DNA of 64,000 bases. Source: Ficedula albicollis (lineage: Eukaryota; Chordata; Aves; Passeriformes; Muscicapidae). Of this stretch, positions 42,843 through 56,420 are shown piece by piece. Each line of letters starts with the position of its first letter. The first letter of the stretch is position 1. A model generated the notes under the pieces. That model did no database searches. It was not told the DNA's origin and saw nothing but the letters and a program-made list of their open reading frames with translations. The DNA lies in NCBI RefSeq assembly GCF_000247815.1, contig NC_021673.1:104759363-104823362 (forward strand), in the 5' to 3' direction. The translations under genes and the position numbers were made by a program.

Positions 42843-43212
42843 CGTCAAATTATTTGAGAAGTTGCAGGGAGACCTCATAGCAGCTTTTCAGTATCTGAAT
42901 GGGGCCTACAAGGATGCCAGAGAGGGACACTTCATCAGGAAGTGCAGTGATAGGACAAGGGGAAATGGCCTCCAACTGAGGGCAGACTTATATTATATAT
43001 CAGGGAAAAATTCTTTACTGCTTGTGTGGCTGGTGAGGGATTGGAACAGGCTGCTTACAGAAGTTACAGATGCCCCAGCCTGGCAGTGTAGAAGGCCAGG
43101 CTGGACAGGGTTTGAGCAACCTTGTCCAGTGGGAGGTGTGCCGGCCCCTGAGAAGTCTCGGAACTAGATTATCTCCATGGTCCCATCCAACCCAAGCCAC
43201 TCTATTATTCCA
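42843..43212 (+). mobile_element. CR1 LINE 3'-end fragment, copy 2 (by duplication)
   Basis: Identical by eye to the CR1 fragment 1168 bp earlier, including its private differences from the family. It therefore arose by segmental duplication of the locus, not by a second retrotransposition. Confidence 0.88.
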
Positions 43213-43586
43213 AATGTGGAACATAGTGATGAGGAGCTGACATGAACAGAGAAATGGTGGTGGAGACTGCTTAGGAGGTGGCAGGTAAGCAGGGTATTCT
43301 TAAAGGTGGCCTGGTGGCTAGCTTTGTTAAATATGTACTATATTTGCTGTGGAATACATTGTACTAAAGCACAATTTTAGAACTGAAAGCAGGTAAGAAC
43401 CCTCCCTCTTCCTCTGCACAAAATTCCACAGTACACAGCTCTGGAAGATTACTATAATTGGCCAATTCTTTCTTTTATTGCTAGCCCACTGGGCAGAATT
43501 AAAGCACTGAAATCATGGGAATAGGGCTGCTTTTTAATGTCACATATTTGCTCAAAGCCAGTTTCAAGCATATAGGTTCCTTTTTT

Positions 43587-46500
43587 CTGAAGTTCTCCTC
43601 CTAAAGGTCTAGAAATACACATTTTTTAATCCTGGCATACAAGCAAGAATTAATTTTTTCCTGCTACAGATCTAGTGTGACACTCTGCAGTTTGTGAAGA
43701 CTTCAACAGACTCAATTCTGGAAACATGAGATTTCTCACTCACAGCCAGTGAGTGGTTCCCAAACTGTTATTTGAAAAGCTGTGATCCACCCACTACAAG
43801 CACTGATTTGAAGCAAACAAACGTGTCAGATACTGCCTGACTGAAGGAGATTTACTGTGGACCAATTCACAAAACCACAAGTTCATGTTCATTTTGAAAT
43901 TAAATGTAATTCAAAAATATGGACAGTACTCATTGCAGTCTTGGTGTTTGGGCTACACATCAGAAACTGGCTCCATTTTTTTGCAATGGGCTCAACAGAA
44001 ATGACAGACAAGCAGTAACTTTAAAAATGCAAATTTCCATGTTGCAGCCTAAACTGCAACCCAATCCATATAACCAAAATCTCTGAAGTAGTTTCTGACT
44101 GATGCCAGCATGACTCCACAGCTGCTGCTTTCCATTTCCATTCATCCCCAAGTCATTACAGATACCTTCCAAAATAAAAATTTAGACCTCCAAAGGCTGT
44201 ATCTGTTTCTCTGCAGAAATCAGAGAAAAAATTTTAAATTCAGCAGACCATGCATGCACTGTTTACATTCCCTAATTGCCCTTGAGTTGACCTTGGCCAT
44301 TCAGCTAGATAAAGCCCAGACAGTCTTTATCTGAAATTCTCAGTCTGAACATATGCTTCACCCCTACTCCAGGTCAGAATTAATATCTGCTCTTCAACAC
44401 TCCAATTCCACTACATGACAGAGGAAGGGACAGGTGAATAAGGCTGAAGATCACAATCAGCAATGACCTGCCAGTGAATCAACTCAGAGGCACTACAGAT
44501 GTTTGTCTATGACTGAAAACAGAAGTAGCTGAAGAAAATTATTTTTAAGGGGTTATTTCCACATCTTTTCCCTGAATATATAACCTTATGCTATATACTG
44601 GGCTACAACTTCAAGAATTCTTTAAGGCTTTTTAAGTTTATACCTTTCTGTGGCCAAGGAGAGTTTTTAACAAGGGTAACATTTAAGTGCCCAAAATTCA
44701 GGAGGCATAGAAGTACCAGATTTTCATCTGAAGAGCAATTGTACGTGTAAAGATCCAGCTCTGAAGCTTCTGCAAGACAAAGTTAAAAACCCCTCTCCAT
44801 ATCTGCTGGTGGTGCATGGCTGCTGCAGAAGTCAAGGGTTTTACTTGTCAAGAGTATTTCAACTTGTCTTGGGCTCCTGGGCCCTATGCAATTTCAATGC
44901 ATATTTGCTCTAAGGGCGTGTGCTTGTCTCAAACACTCTTAAATAAATAAAACAAACCCCAGCGCGTGTGCTTGTCTCAAACACTCTTAAATAAAACAAA
45001 CCCCAGTGTTTTCCAAATCCACAAATGAAAGTGCTATGCCAATTCACATAAACCCCTTACTAGCCTAGATTTATGGTGGCAATTCTAACAACAATTCTTG
45101 AAGTAAAAATAAATAAAACACACCTCATGAACTTTATATATGGTCTTCAATCCACGTGATTTGCTGTTGCCATAAACAGCAGGTACTAATGTCGGGCAAC
45201 ATACAGACTTCCATTTCACATTTTCACCCTCAGGTTTTAAATAGATATTAACTTTAGTTGTCTTTCTGTTTTGTTTGTTTCCAAACACAAGGTCTGTGGT
45301 GCTCACAGACCTAACTGCAAAAGGTTTCTCTCTCATTTAGAAAGTTTGCTCGCAAAGGTTTTCCCCTGAGCTAGGACAGTCAAGGTGACATCTCTCAGAC
45401 ACAGTAAAAAGGGCATCAGCTGCACAGTGCCTCAAAATTCTTACTGGGACAACAATTTATCTTACATAACTGAGAAATTACTTCAGGATCAAGCTGTCTC
45501 TGCAGAAGTTAAAAAGAAAATTCCTAAGCTATGTGTTATGTAAAGTGCTTATATGAAAGTGTTGAATGCAGTGCTTTGTAAAATAATCTTCATCTACTCT
45601 GCAGAATTCAGAAAAGGTAACTTTAAAGGAAAAAGCTATTTTCAGTCATTAAGTAAGAACAACCCCACTGAGAACTATGGTTCCTGGAAATGTCCATAAC
45701 TGCCTCTATCTCCTAGACATGAGACAGTATTTAACCATGTTTTTGAGTTTCCAGGAAAACCTGAAGCTAGAGGTGGTGACAAGCAGCTGCTGTAGATTTT
45801 CTCTAAACATGTTTTGGGGTTCTGAGCTATCACCTTCCTTTTTTTTTAATGTTTTGTAAATGAAAATTCAGCAGACTTCTCAACCATGGGGAAAGAAAAA
45901 AATATTTCAACTAGTCTGGCTACAAAGTTCCTCATCTATGTCACTGCCAAATGCCAGAGCACAGAGTTAAAAATGGATCTCCCACATCTATGTGGGAGTT
46001 CTGATCACTAAGCTACTATTAAAACAGGAATTTTTACACACATATGTATGTCTTCTTCATGCTGTCCTCCAGGGGTGTGGTTCATGTTAGGCAATGCCAT
46101 CCCAGCACAGAACCAGAAAAGTCTCCAGGCTCAGAAAGTTCCACAGAGAGAAAACAGCTCCTTGGTTAAGATTTTATGACATATCTTAAAACAGTTAACT
46201 GAAAAGATGCATTATACTACAAAAACACTTAACTTCAAATTAATCATCAGAACACTGTTGCTCCTGAATTACACTGACTGACAGAAACATCACAGCAACC
46301 AACAGGTGTGGAAAATGTGCAAACAGTGTCAAACACCTCGAAACAAAAATATTTTCTTTCAAGTTTCTGCCACACCTTTGAGCACACTATGAGCAGGCTG
46401 CACTGTTGTTAGGAAACACTGGATTTCTCACAGTGGATAAGAAAGATGGAAGACAAAGAAGCAGCAATGAAATTTTTCAATAAAAACAAGTGTGTAAGAA

Positions 46501-49500
46501 GAAAAAGCAACTGCACTAAACTAGGAAGCTGCAGAAGAAACAGTTATGCCCATTATGGTGCCTCACACAGTTCAGTAAGATGGAACAATTGACTTTCATG
46601 TTCGTTTTCAACTGTTCGCCGAACTGTTTGTTAGAACAGTAAAAAGCCATGAAGGTAAAAAATTGCAGAAGTGAGACAAATAGAATTTCTATGGACGTAG
46701 AGGACAGTGCCAATCCCTTTAGGACACCTTCACCTCTCCTTGAGATATAACCTGGTGACACTCTTTTCTCAAAACTGGAGATCCTTCTCAGACACTGTGA
46801 GAAATGCTACCCTCAGAAACTATATAGACTTGGTAATCAAAACTTTAAGATGTGCATATAGATGACCAATTTTTGGTCAGAAACTACAACATCAGCCATA
46901 GCAGAATGACTAAGCATCAGCTGCCAAAATAAGGAATTATTTGCCCACAGAGGGAAAAAAAAATACAAAACCCCTTCTACTACCTCTGTGTCAAGTACAC
47001 CATGAAAAATGCAAAGGTCTGCTAATGAGTAGTAACTCATCAACTTTAAGACAGAGACATACAAAGTGGTACACAGATTACAGGCATATACACAAGTATG
47101 GAAGTGCACATATCAGAGGAGGAAATTATTTACTCAGTCTAATGCATATTCGCTGGAAAAAATATTTGAATAGCCACTCAATTTATCTGTAACAACTCCA
47201 TCAAGCAAACCCTAAGTATTAGGTTACTGATCCGCTATTTATCCACCTGAAAGTACACAGAAACTCCTGTAATATAAACTCCTCAACCTTATGTTAGAAT
47301 CTTATCAGCACAAATAAGAAGTTCTTTCACCTAATGAGCCTACATTTATGTGCTACAGAATTAAAACAAAGGTCCACTGACAAAAGTATCCTGTCCACTT
47401 CATTATTTATAAATTGTCTAAACCATATTTGATTTTAGAGTTCAGGATAAAAGACGTGACAGGATTCAAGAAAATAAAGCATGATCTTTCTGAAAACTTC
47501 CCCAAAACAACCATACCTTAAAGATTAAAAAAAAAAATCCAAACAACAAGCAAGCAAAAAATGCTCCAAAAATATGTGTGATATACGTGGGGGAAAAAAA
47601 TCTGCTCTAAAACAGGCATGTGAATGCTCTATTTAATTCTCCTAGAAGATGAAGAGCTGAAGTGATAAAAGAGGTAATTAGCTGTTAGCTATTCCAGAGC
47701 AAAAACACATTTCTAGTGATTAACAAAAAAATGCTGTAAGAGATATTTATAATACCTTAACAGTGAAGAAGATTAAAAAGACAAAAAACTAGGGGAGAGC
47801 AATAAAAAAAGCTAATCTACCCCTCCAAAAATCCCACTCTAACCAAAAATTATTGTTCTAAATCAGGGTAGATTACAGATAGGGGGTGGGGAGGGGAAAA
47901 ACAAACAGTCATAAGCAAAATGTTGGGTTTTCACCATTTCACAGAAAAAAATTAAAGACTCATTAACATCATTACATTTAATCACATGTGTAAAGATAAT
48001 CAACTATTGCTATGTAAAGCTGTCAGAAGACATATCTGAGCCTTGAATACATTATTATAAACAAATGTGTTGAAAATTAAGATAATAAAAAAATAAGAAA
48101 ATGTGAATGATATAAATTCACTTGTTTTCCACAAGTAATTCAGCTGCCTTTTGGACTTCAGAGTATTTTTTACATCCTCTTTTCTAGTTCCATTCTTCCA
48201 GCAAATGCTATACCTTCTTTCCCACCTTCCCCCCTCCAAACCACAGTAGGTCTAACCAGTTCTCAGAACTCCCTCCTGCTAATATTGCCATGGTTTTGTC
48301 TGAACAACTGTGGTCATTACTTTTCTTCTCCTGCCATTGCTCCTTATGTGGCAAAGGGTCACTGTTGAGTCAGACAATTTCTGGCTGAGATACTTCTTTC
48401 CTATTCTCTGCAGATACTGAGCATGGGTATGTCTTAGAGACATAAATACACCTTAATTTTTACCGTTATTAATTACTCTCAGAAATCTGGGCACAAAAAT
48501 GTCTTTCCTTCATTTTTAAAGCATATGTGGCACCTTCCTCTCTGTACCTCCTCACAGCATTAATGGAAGCCACATGGCTTGAAAACCAACACAACACCTC
48601 CTTATACCAAAAGGAGAACAGAATTCCACTGACAGCAACATCATCTCCATAGATAATTATTCTGAATGGATCAGAAAAGTTCCAAATATGTTTTGAGGAG
48701 ACATGTACTCACATAAAACTTGTTATACCTTAACCATCTTGATTTATCCTTAAAGAAAAGTTTATTAGATCTCTGCAACAATAATTCCTGCATTTAAAAC
48801 ATTAGGAAAGTACTGACAATTTCTCTGTAGTTTCATGCATTTTATTATGACTTTTTGTCATATTAGAGGATTCATTTGTCTTTCTGTTGAATACTGATAC
48901 TGAAATCAGCCTTTTTACTAATGTAATTAAAAGCTGATTTATATTGTAATCAAACTGATGCAAACAAGCCACCAATGGATTAAAATTCTCTAGGTCTCAA
49001 AAATCCATCATCTATTTTCACACCTCCCTGCCTCCAAATACACCTACCTTCTCACAAAGCCTAGCTTACAGCCCTTTTTCTTTCTACGCCACGATTTAGA
49101 GATGCAGCTACACCTAGTGATCAGCAGCAGATCACAGCAGGCAAAACTCAGGGAGACATGACAAAATTCAGAAAGAAGTATCTGAATACATTTGGGTGAA
49201 CAGATTGACACAGGAAAATTTATTATTGCTACTTTTAATTTTTCTTCCTAAATATATGACCGTATATTCCAAATTGGTTTTGGTGTCTCCAAATCTTGTT
49301 TTAACATATAGATCAGAAAATCAGAAATAAGAGAACTAGAAGTTATCAAAAAAATCAAATGAAATTAAATGAAGTAAGGAGAAGATTCTCAATGTTTCCT
49401 AAAGAAAATTAGCATATAATTCAGTTGCAGTCACACATTAACAGTTTGTTCCTGGGAAAATTTTAAAAACTACTACATCTTACACAAGAGTCATAATTGT

Positions 49501-50396
49501 GAGCTGAAAGGTTCGTAATTGCATGTCATTTCCCGGGGAAACATCTTCAGAATTTAGTGATGTAGCATAGAAACAAGTGTTTGACATGATACTAACAAGC
49601 TTTAAACACTAGACATACCCCTCTCAAAAAGCCTTTCCTTTAGCAACACGTGAAATACGGGATCAGCTCACAGACCCTGACCCAGCAACACCACTGGACT
49701 TTGTTCCATCAAGCCCACACTACTCATTATCTTCCCCCAGCTGAATCCAACGATGCACACTCAAGGGGTTCTCTCAGCAGGAATGTGTAGAACTGACCTG
49801 GCCACCGGCAACTCGCCTGTTTGACATCTTCACTGACCACCACAGGGTGCGGGTGAGCACACATGAGAAGTAAACCATCCCCGCATGTCTCCAGGTCAGA
49901 CTCAAATGACATTAGCAAGGCAGAGTTCAGAAACTTGCCCACCCTAACATGCTTTGTGATTTGCCTGGGAATTTGGTTTCTCTAGCTGTCAATCCAGCAA
50001 CTTCTGTGAGCACTGAAGATATTATTATTTCATACATTATATGTGCTTATTTTGTTTCAGGACACTTTGATTTGTTTTCCTCATGAATTCTGACAACAGC
50101 TAAATCATGAGACCAAATGAACACCATAGCATTTTTTTCACCCAGCGTCATTACATCCCTGCGGTATTTTCTAAGACTTATTTTTAATTTCTGATGAGGT
50201 TTCACTACTATCTTTTGAAATCAGAGCAGCTGAATAAAATAAAAACTTTTTAAAACCCCATACTCCCTGCACAGTTTTTTTTAATGAACTCTGCCACTTC
50301 CAAAGCCCTGATTCATTTTTACCTGAAGCATTCTAAGGCACATGCCAGCTTACATTGGAACACAAACTTTACTTCATTTGTTATAACAAAAAGTTT
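43587..50396. other. Intron stretch with one small duplication
   Basis: AT-rich unique-looking DNA holding the 48-bp duplication at 44916. No coding, RNA or mobile-element signature otherwise. 48830-48980 is TAAT-rich and might be a non-coding element. Confidence 0.6.
44916..45007 (+). repeat. 48-bp tandem duplication
   Basis: The units start GCGTGTGCTTGTCTCAAACA at 44916 and 44964. The first carries one extra AAAT. Both end in ACAAACCCCAG. Confidence 0.92.
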
Positions 50397-50598
<202 letters not shown>

Positions 50599-53500
50599 CA
50601 ACATCACGTTTAGAAGCAGATTTTTCAAAATGCTTCCATTAATTTGCTGGAGTGTTTTAAATATGAATAGTCTTAGATGTAAAACAGAAATCAAGTCATT
50701 CATCTATTCACCTAACAGCTGTAATAGCAGCAGCAAAAATCTCTTAACAGCGAGAAGTTTGGTTTGAGAATCTTCCCCCACAGCTCTCACTGTTCAGTGA
50801 GGCCAAGTCCATGCAGTGACTGTAGCTGGAATAGTTTTATAGGCGAGCTGACAAACTGCATCAGCCACTAATAAAACTGCATTTCACTGGCATATGTTAC
50901 TTTCCTTAGAAGAAGCAGGAATACAGACTTGATGGATGTGTGGAGAGAAACAAAAGCAGGTGGAATAAACAATGCGAACAAAAGCAGAATTCGCTAAAGT
51001 GAGATGTAACTACACTTGGAGTTCTCTGTTGCTAAAGTGATCAGAAGAGCTAATACAGACTTTCAAACAGAGATCCTGAATACTCTGAAAAATCTCTTTA
51101 CACACAGTTAATTATACCAGAAACTTCTTATTTTCTAGACATTGCCAGGAGCTTCATTTCAGCTAGGACAGGACCTATGAAGACTTAACCTATATTTTTT
51201 CTTTTCTCTGCAGTCACTAACACCAACATGATCACAGTAAGTTTCAACTTCAGCATGTCAACCTTCTTCCTTAAATCTCTTTTCTGGAAAATGTGATCCT
51301 TCTTTTTAAAGTGCCTACACCCAAAAATGAACAGATGAATCTAAGGCACAACATCTACTCATAATGCAAATTTTTGTATTTTTTAATCCATGAAATAGCT
51401 TGAGAATTACTATCCTTTATGTAAAACCTTTACTACTCACTAGGAAAAATAATTTTCAAGTTTTGTACTTTTCCTCCTTCTCTTCATAATTGCCACTGGT
51501 CCTGGTTCATAATGAATGGCCTCCCACAAGCATTTTTAGTCAGTCTGTCCATCCCTCTCACTGCGATAGGACTCATTCCTTCTCAGAGAAAAACTTTTTA
51601 AACCAGGGCCATAAAAAGAGTATTGGTATACAACCTCAGTGCTTTTTCACAGCTAAAGAGAATATAACAGACTAATAATAGCCTTCCCTTTGTAAGACTC
51701 AGGTTGTAACCAAGAAACACCAATTTCAGAATTCAGGCTGTGTGCACTTTTACATCTACCTGAATACAAATGCCTTCATAAAAACAGTTTCTAAGTTCTC
51801 TTACACATTTCCCAGCTTTCAATTTCAGCTCCCTGTTTTTGTATTTGACAGAACTCATCCCATCCAGACCCTTAATTTTATGTGATATCAAATATTTAAG
51901 TTTACAATGTCCCTTCTAACTTCCTGTATCTCTATGTTTGACCTAAATCCCTTACAGGAGTGAATTGCTTTCCCTGGCCTGAATAATCTGCCAAGGAGGT
52001 GGATGAAGGAACATGGTGGAGCCAAGTGGCATTTTCCATGACTGAACACCACTTTCCAGGGACTTTTGTAATGTTCGCATTCAGTCTCCAAATGGGACCA
52101 ACTTAATAACATTTTGCTAAAATTATAAATAAAACCAGCTAAATTAGGTGTGCTGTAGTTCCACAGAAAGAAATTTAAAAACGGTGAAGAACCCAAACCC
52201 CAAACTAATCCTGCAGAAAGAGTCCACCCCACTTTAAAAACTTAGGATTAGCATAACTGTCCATTTAAGACAATGTTTTCAGTAATATCTCTTGAAACAA
52301 AATTCTCGAGATCATTTACTTCTTGAACTGATGAATTCAGAATTTTAAAATCTTTAGTTAAGGACTCAGAGAAAATCTCATTGTTATTAACTGTTAAGCT
52401 GCTTTCAAAAGATTACTTGAAAGCTCTCAGGCCTTAAAAAGCCAAGATCTGATCTTTCAGTAAGACTGTTTTCTAAATAAGAAACTCAAATAGGACAATA
52501 GCTGAAGGTAGTATTAGAACCAATCTTTGTGAAACACATCAGTCATCTTAGAAAAGGGTATAAATAAAAATGGAACTATAAATGCCACAGGCACTTAATT
52601 CACACACTGCTATTCTTTGCTCGGAACATGTGTGGAGTTGGCTTTTGTTTCTTTTTTCTTTATTTGTTTTTAAACTTTTCATAGATTAGTCATATAGCTC
52701 CCCTCTACAATAAGGGACAGCTATTACAAAAGGTAACTACCCAACTCAAGGATGGATTTTTCTGTCATTTAATTTCCTTGATGCTAATGCATAAAGGTTT
52801 TAACAAAAGAAACAGCATTTTTTCCCCAAGTAAAAATGATACCTAGACATAAACTTCATATGGTAAAATACAAAAATGGAAATGTCATCAATTTTGTTCC
52901 AAGTGCCGAGAATCAATACAAAAACCAAAAAATTCTGCACATGCATCTTCAAAAATAATCTTTACCTTCAGTATTTAACATACATATACATATACACACA
53001 TGGGGAGAAAACTGTGCAGATTCTGCATCCCATGCCATCCTTTGAAATCTCACTGAAATGTGTGAATAGCAGCCTCCATTACTGAGTACTTCAGATGGTG
53101 TGGAATTGCACCCTTGGAATAACTGTATGCACAAGCCATTGGTGAACTGTTTGCGGTTTACAGGACAGTTCTCTCCACATCGTGTGTCAGGCAAATGAAT
53201 ACAATGGATACAAATCAAACAGTAATGTGGGATTGTTCTTCAGCAACACGAACACCACTACAATGCCGCTGTCAGTATAGTATCAGCACATCGCATGCAC
53301 AAGCCATATAATAGCCAGAAGAGTTGGCCCAGCTTAACTTTAAACAAAAAGTAAGACAGTTCACACAGGTCAGCAATGAGTTACAGATTTATCTTAATAA
53401 ATCAAGTGCTCCCATTGAAGTCTGGACGCTAGACTTCCAACATTAATGAGTTGTAGAGATAATATAACTGAGTCCAGTTTCATAATTCGGTGCAGAGCAT

Positions 53501-54049
53501 GCCTTCCTTCTAACAGGAGTTTGGAAAATATTTCATTGTTGTTATGTATCACCTCGGAACAAAACGTTTTTCTACTCGGAGATCTTCTGTCTCACCTACA
53601 ATCAAAATGCTCTCAAGAAGCTAGGGGAAATGCAGCTACGTATACAAGAGGTCCCTGGAACCAAACATAAAGCCAGAATTTTAAAAAGTTTTAAACCACA
53701 CCACCAATTCCTAGCCATAAAACTTTGTTTAGCTACAGTGCTCCACAGAAGCAACATGTAATGTGCAAAATATAAACTATTCTGCAGCCAGAGCAACAAG
53801 GAGTCAGAAGGATTGCTTCCCACCAGATCAAAGCACACTTCGCACGAGCAGAGGACCAGATGTCTCCAATTTAACGTGCTTTCAGTTGCACTAACTTCAC
53901 GTTAGGAACAAAACAAACCAAGAAAAATCCTGAAGTTACTCTTCGCCGTGGAGCACACAGAACTATTTCACAATCCAAATTTCTGTCTAAAATTACGGGT
54001 TTCTCCAACATATAAATAGGACAGGGGTGTGTGTAGGCAGGGGACTCGA
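50599..54049. other. Intron stretch leading to the CpG island
   Basis: AT-rich intron DNA with no supported gene. CpG content increases only at the right-hand end near 53.9-54.05 kb. Confidence 0.65.
54011..54018 (+). promoter_or_regulatory. TATA-box-like element, antisense to PTPRM
   Basis: TATAAATA followed by GG lies on the + strand at the left edge of the CpG island, facing into it. It fits the TATA consensus and could drive a transcript antisense to PTPRM. No initiator or downstream gene is recognised, so it may be a chance match in AT-rich sequence. Confidence 0.2.
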
Positions 54050-54231
54050 GACCAAAATAACCTTCTGCAGGTCTGGGGTTTCGGGAACAGTGATGGGGCG
54101 CTTCGCCGGGCTGCTCCTGGCCATGAACCGCGCACCCATCACCCGCGGGCAGCTGCCGCCCTGCCCGCTCAGGTGACGCTCCGGGGAGCGCGGGGCTTTC
54201 CCGGTGTCTGACAGCCGGGCAGGGAGCGCCG

Positions 54232-54515
54232 GGGGCCGCTGCCCCGGCACCGGCGGCCGGGCACAGCCGCGGGGCCCCTCCGGGCAGCACCCAAACCCTG
54301 CTTCCCCCGCCGCCAGCCGGGGACCGGCTCACCTCGCCCCTCCGCCCCCCGTGCCGAGGCAGCGGGAAACTTTGGGGCCGCGGCCCCGGCACCGGCGGCC
54401 GGGCACAGCCGCGGGGCCCCTCCGGGCAGCACCCAAACCCTGCTTCCCCCGCCGCCAGCCGGGGACCGGCTCACCTCGCCCCTCCGCCCCCCGTGCCGAG
54501 GCAGCGGGAAACTTT
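54232..54515 (+). repeat. 142-bp tandem duplication in the CpG island
   Basis: Units 54232-54373 and 54374-54515 start GGGGCCGC and end GCGGGAAACTTT, with a T/G difference near the left end. It lies in intron 1 about 380-670 bp downstream of the PTPRM exon and explains the repeated peptide blocks in overlapping open frames, which are not genes. Confidence 0.93.
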
Positions 54516-54891
54516 CGGGAAGTCAGCGGCGGAAAAACGCCGGAGCGAGCCCGGGTCCCGCCCGTCCCTCCAGCCCTGCCCTAGGGCTGCCCGAGCCCCG
54601 CCAGCCGCTCGACCTTCCACCGGGGCGCAGCGGCGCCAGCGGAGCGGCATCCCGGCACCGCTGCCTCCCCGGGACACTTTTCCCACCCCATCGACGCGTT
54701 CCGAAGCGTCAGACCCGTCAGGGGGACGGGGATAAAAAGAAACAAACAAAAAAAAAAGGAAAGTAAAAATATACAGAAGAAAACAAAACCCCAAACCAAA
54801 CCCCCACCGCCCCGAAATACCCGGGCTCTCCCCGCCCCTCCGCCGCCGGGCCCCCGGGAAGGCTGCCCGGCCCCGGGCTGGCCAGCCGGCT

Positions 54892-54897
54892 CCTTAC
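54892..54897 (-). other. PTPRM: Splice donor of PTPRM exon 1
   Basis: On the minus strand the exon ends CAG and continues GTAAGG, a near-consensus U2 5' splice site. It falls after the first base of a glycine codon (phase 1), as expected for PTPRM. No matching acceptor followed by MAM-domain sequence is visible to the left. Confidence 0.88.
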
Positions 54898-54970
54898 CTG
54901 TGAACGTCTGCGCTCCCGCTGCCAGCAAAAGTCCGGCCAAAGTAACCAGGCAAGTTCCAACTTTCCCCAT
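54898..54970 (-). CDS. PTPRM: PTPRM exon 1: start codon and signal peptide (partial CDS)
   Basis: PTPRM is a single-pass receptor tyrosine phosphatase of the R2B family. Its MAM, Ig and fibronectin ectodomain mediates homophilic adhesion, and it has two cytoplasmic phosphatase domains. Only the first coding exon lies here: 24 codons plus one base, starting MGKVGTCLVTLAG and ending QTFT, followed by a GTAAGG donor. It has a basic N-terminus, a hydrophobic core LVTLAGLLLAAGA and likely cleavage before Q21, so it is a classical signal peptide. From memory, human PTPRM starts MRGLGTCLATLAG and ends its exon at ETFS. That gives about 15 of 24 identical residues, the same length and the same phase-1 junction, with cleavage at the same place. 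Start context is good (A at -3, G at +4). The frame stays open upstream of this ATG, so the start is chosen by homology and the signal peptide, not by an upstream stop. The rest of the gene lies beyond the left edge. Another signal-peptide gene is possible but unlikely. Confidence 0.9.
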
Positions 54971-55158
54971 ATTTCCAGCCCTTCCTGCTCCGAATCCAGC
55001 AAAGTGCCAAAGTGTTTGCCAAAGTAGGAGGCGCCCCTCTCGCCCCCTCCAGTCCAGTGGGGCAGGCGAGGAGGGGGCAGCCGGACTGCCGCACTTGCTG
55101 CCCCGCGGGCTGTTCCCTCCTCGCCCTCTCTCCGCTCCTAAGGGCAGGGAAGAGGCTC

Positions 55159-56040
<882 letters not shown>

Positions 56041-56135
56041 AAGAGAAGGAGCCAAAAAAAAAAAAAATCTCAGCTAGGCGTCTCGGTAACTTTGCCGCGG
56101 GCCGGCCCCGGTCAGAGCCGCAGGCGCTGCAGTTT

Positions 56136-56336
<201 letters not shown>

Positions 56337-56420
56337 CCCCGCCGCTCTGGCGCTGCTCCGAGCGCCGGGACAGGGAAGGGGAAGCGCAGGAGAGGGGGAG
56401 AGCGCCGGCTTTCCATGAGC

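Larger units (their letters stand above)
41308..43586 (+). repeat. Tandem duplication, 1168-bp unit carrying CR1
   Basis: Copy 1 is 41308-42475 and copy 2 is 42476-43586. They are near-identical by eye, with a five-base microhomology (ACCCA) at the junction. Copy 1 ends with two 57-bp subunits (42361-42417 and 42418-42474) that differ at a few positions. Copy 2 has only the second subunit type and is therefore 57 bp shorter. It is either a recent duplication with loss or gain of a subunit, or two haplotypes placed in series by an assembler. Confidence 0.93.

Noticed and set aside
41694..43167. Two identical 101-codon frames that look like a duplicated gene
   Set aside because: They are translations of the non-coding CR1 3' tail, repeated by the 1168-bp duplication.
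54204..54584. 126-codon Pro/Arg/Gly-rich frame with internal repeats
   Set aside because: CpG-island translation whose repeat comes from the 142-bp DNA duplication. No homologous protein recognised.
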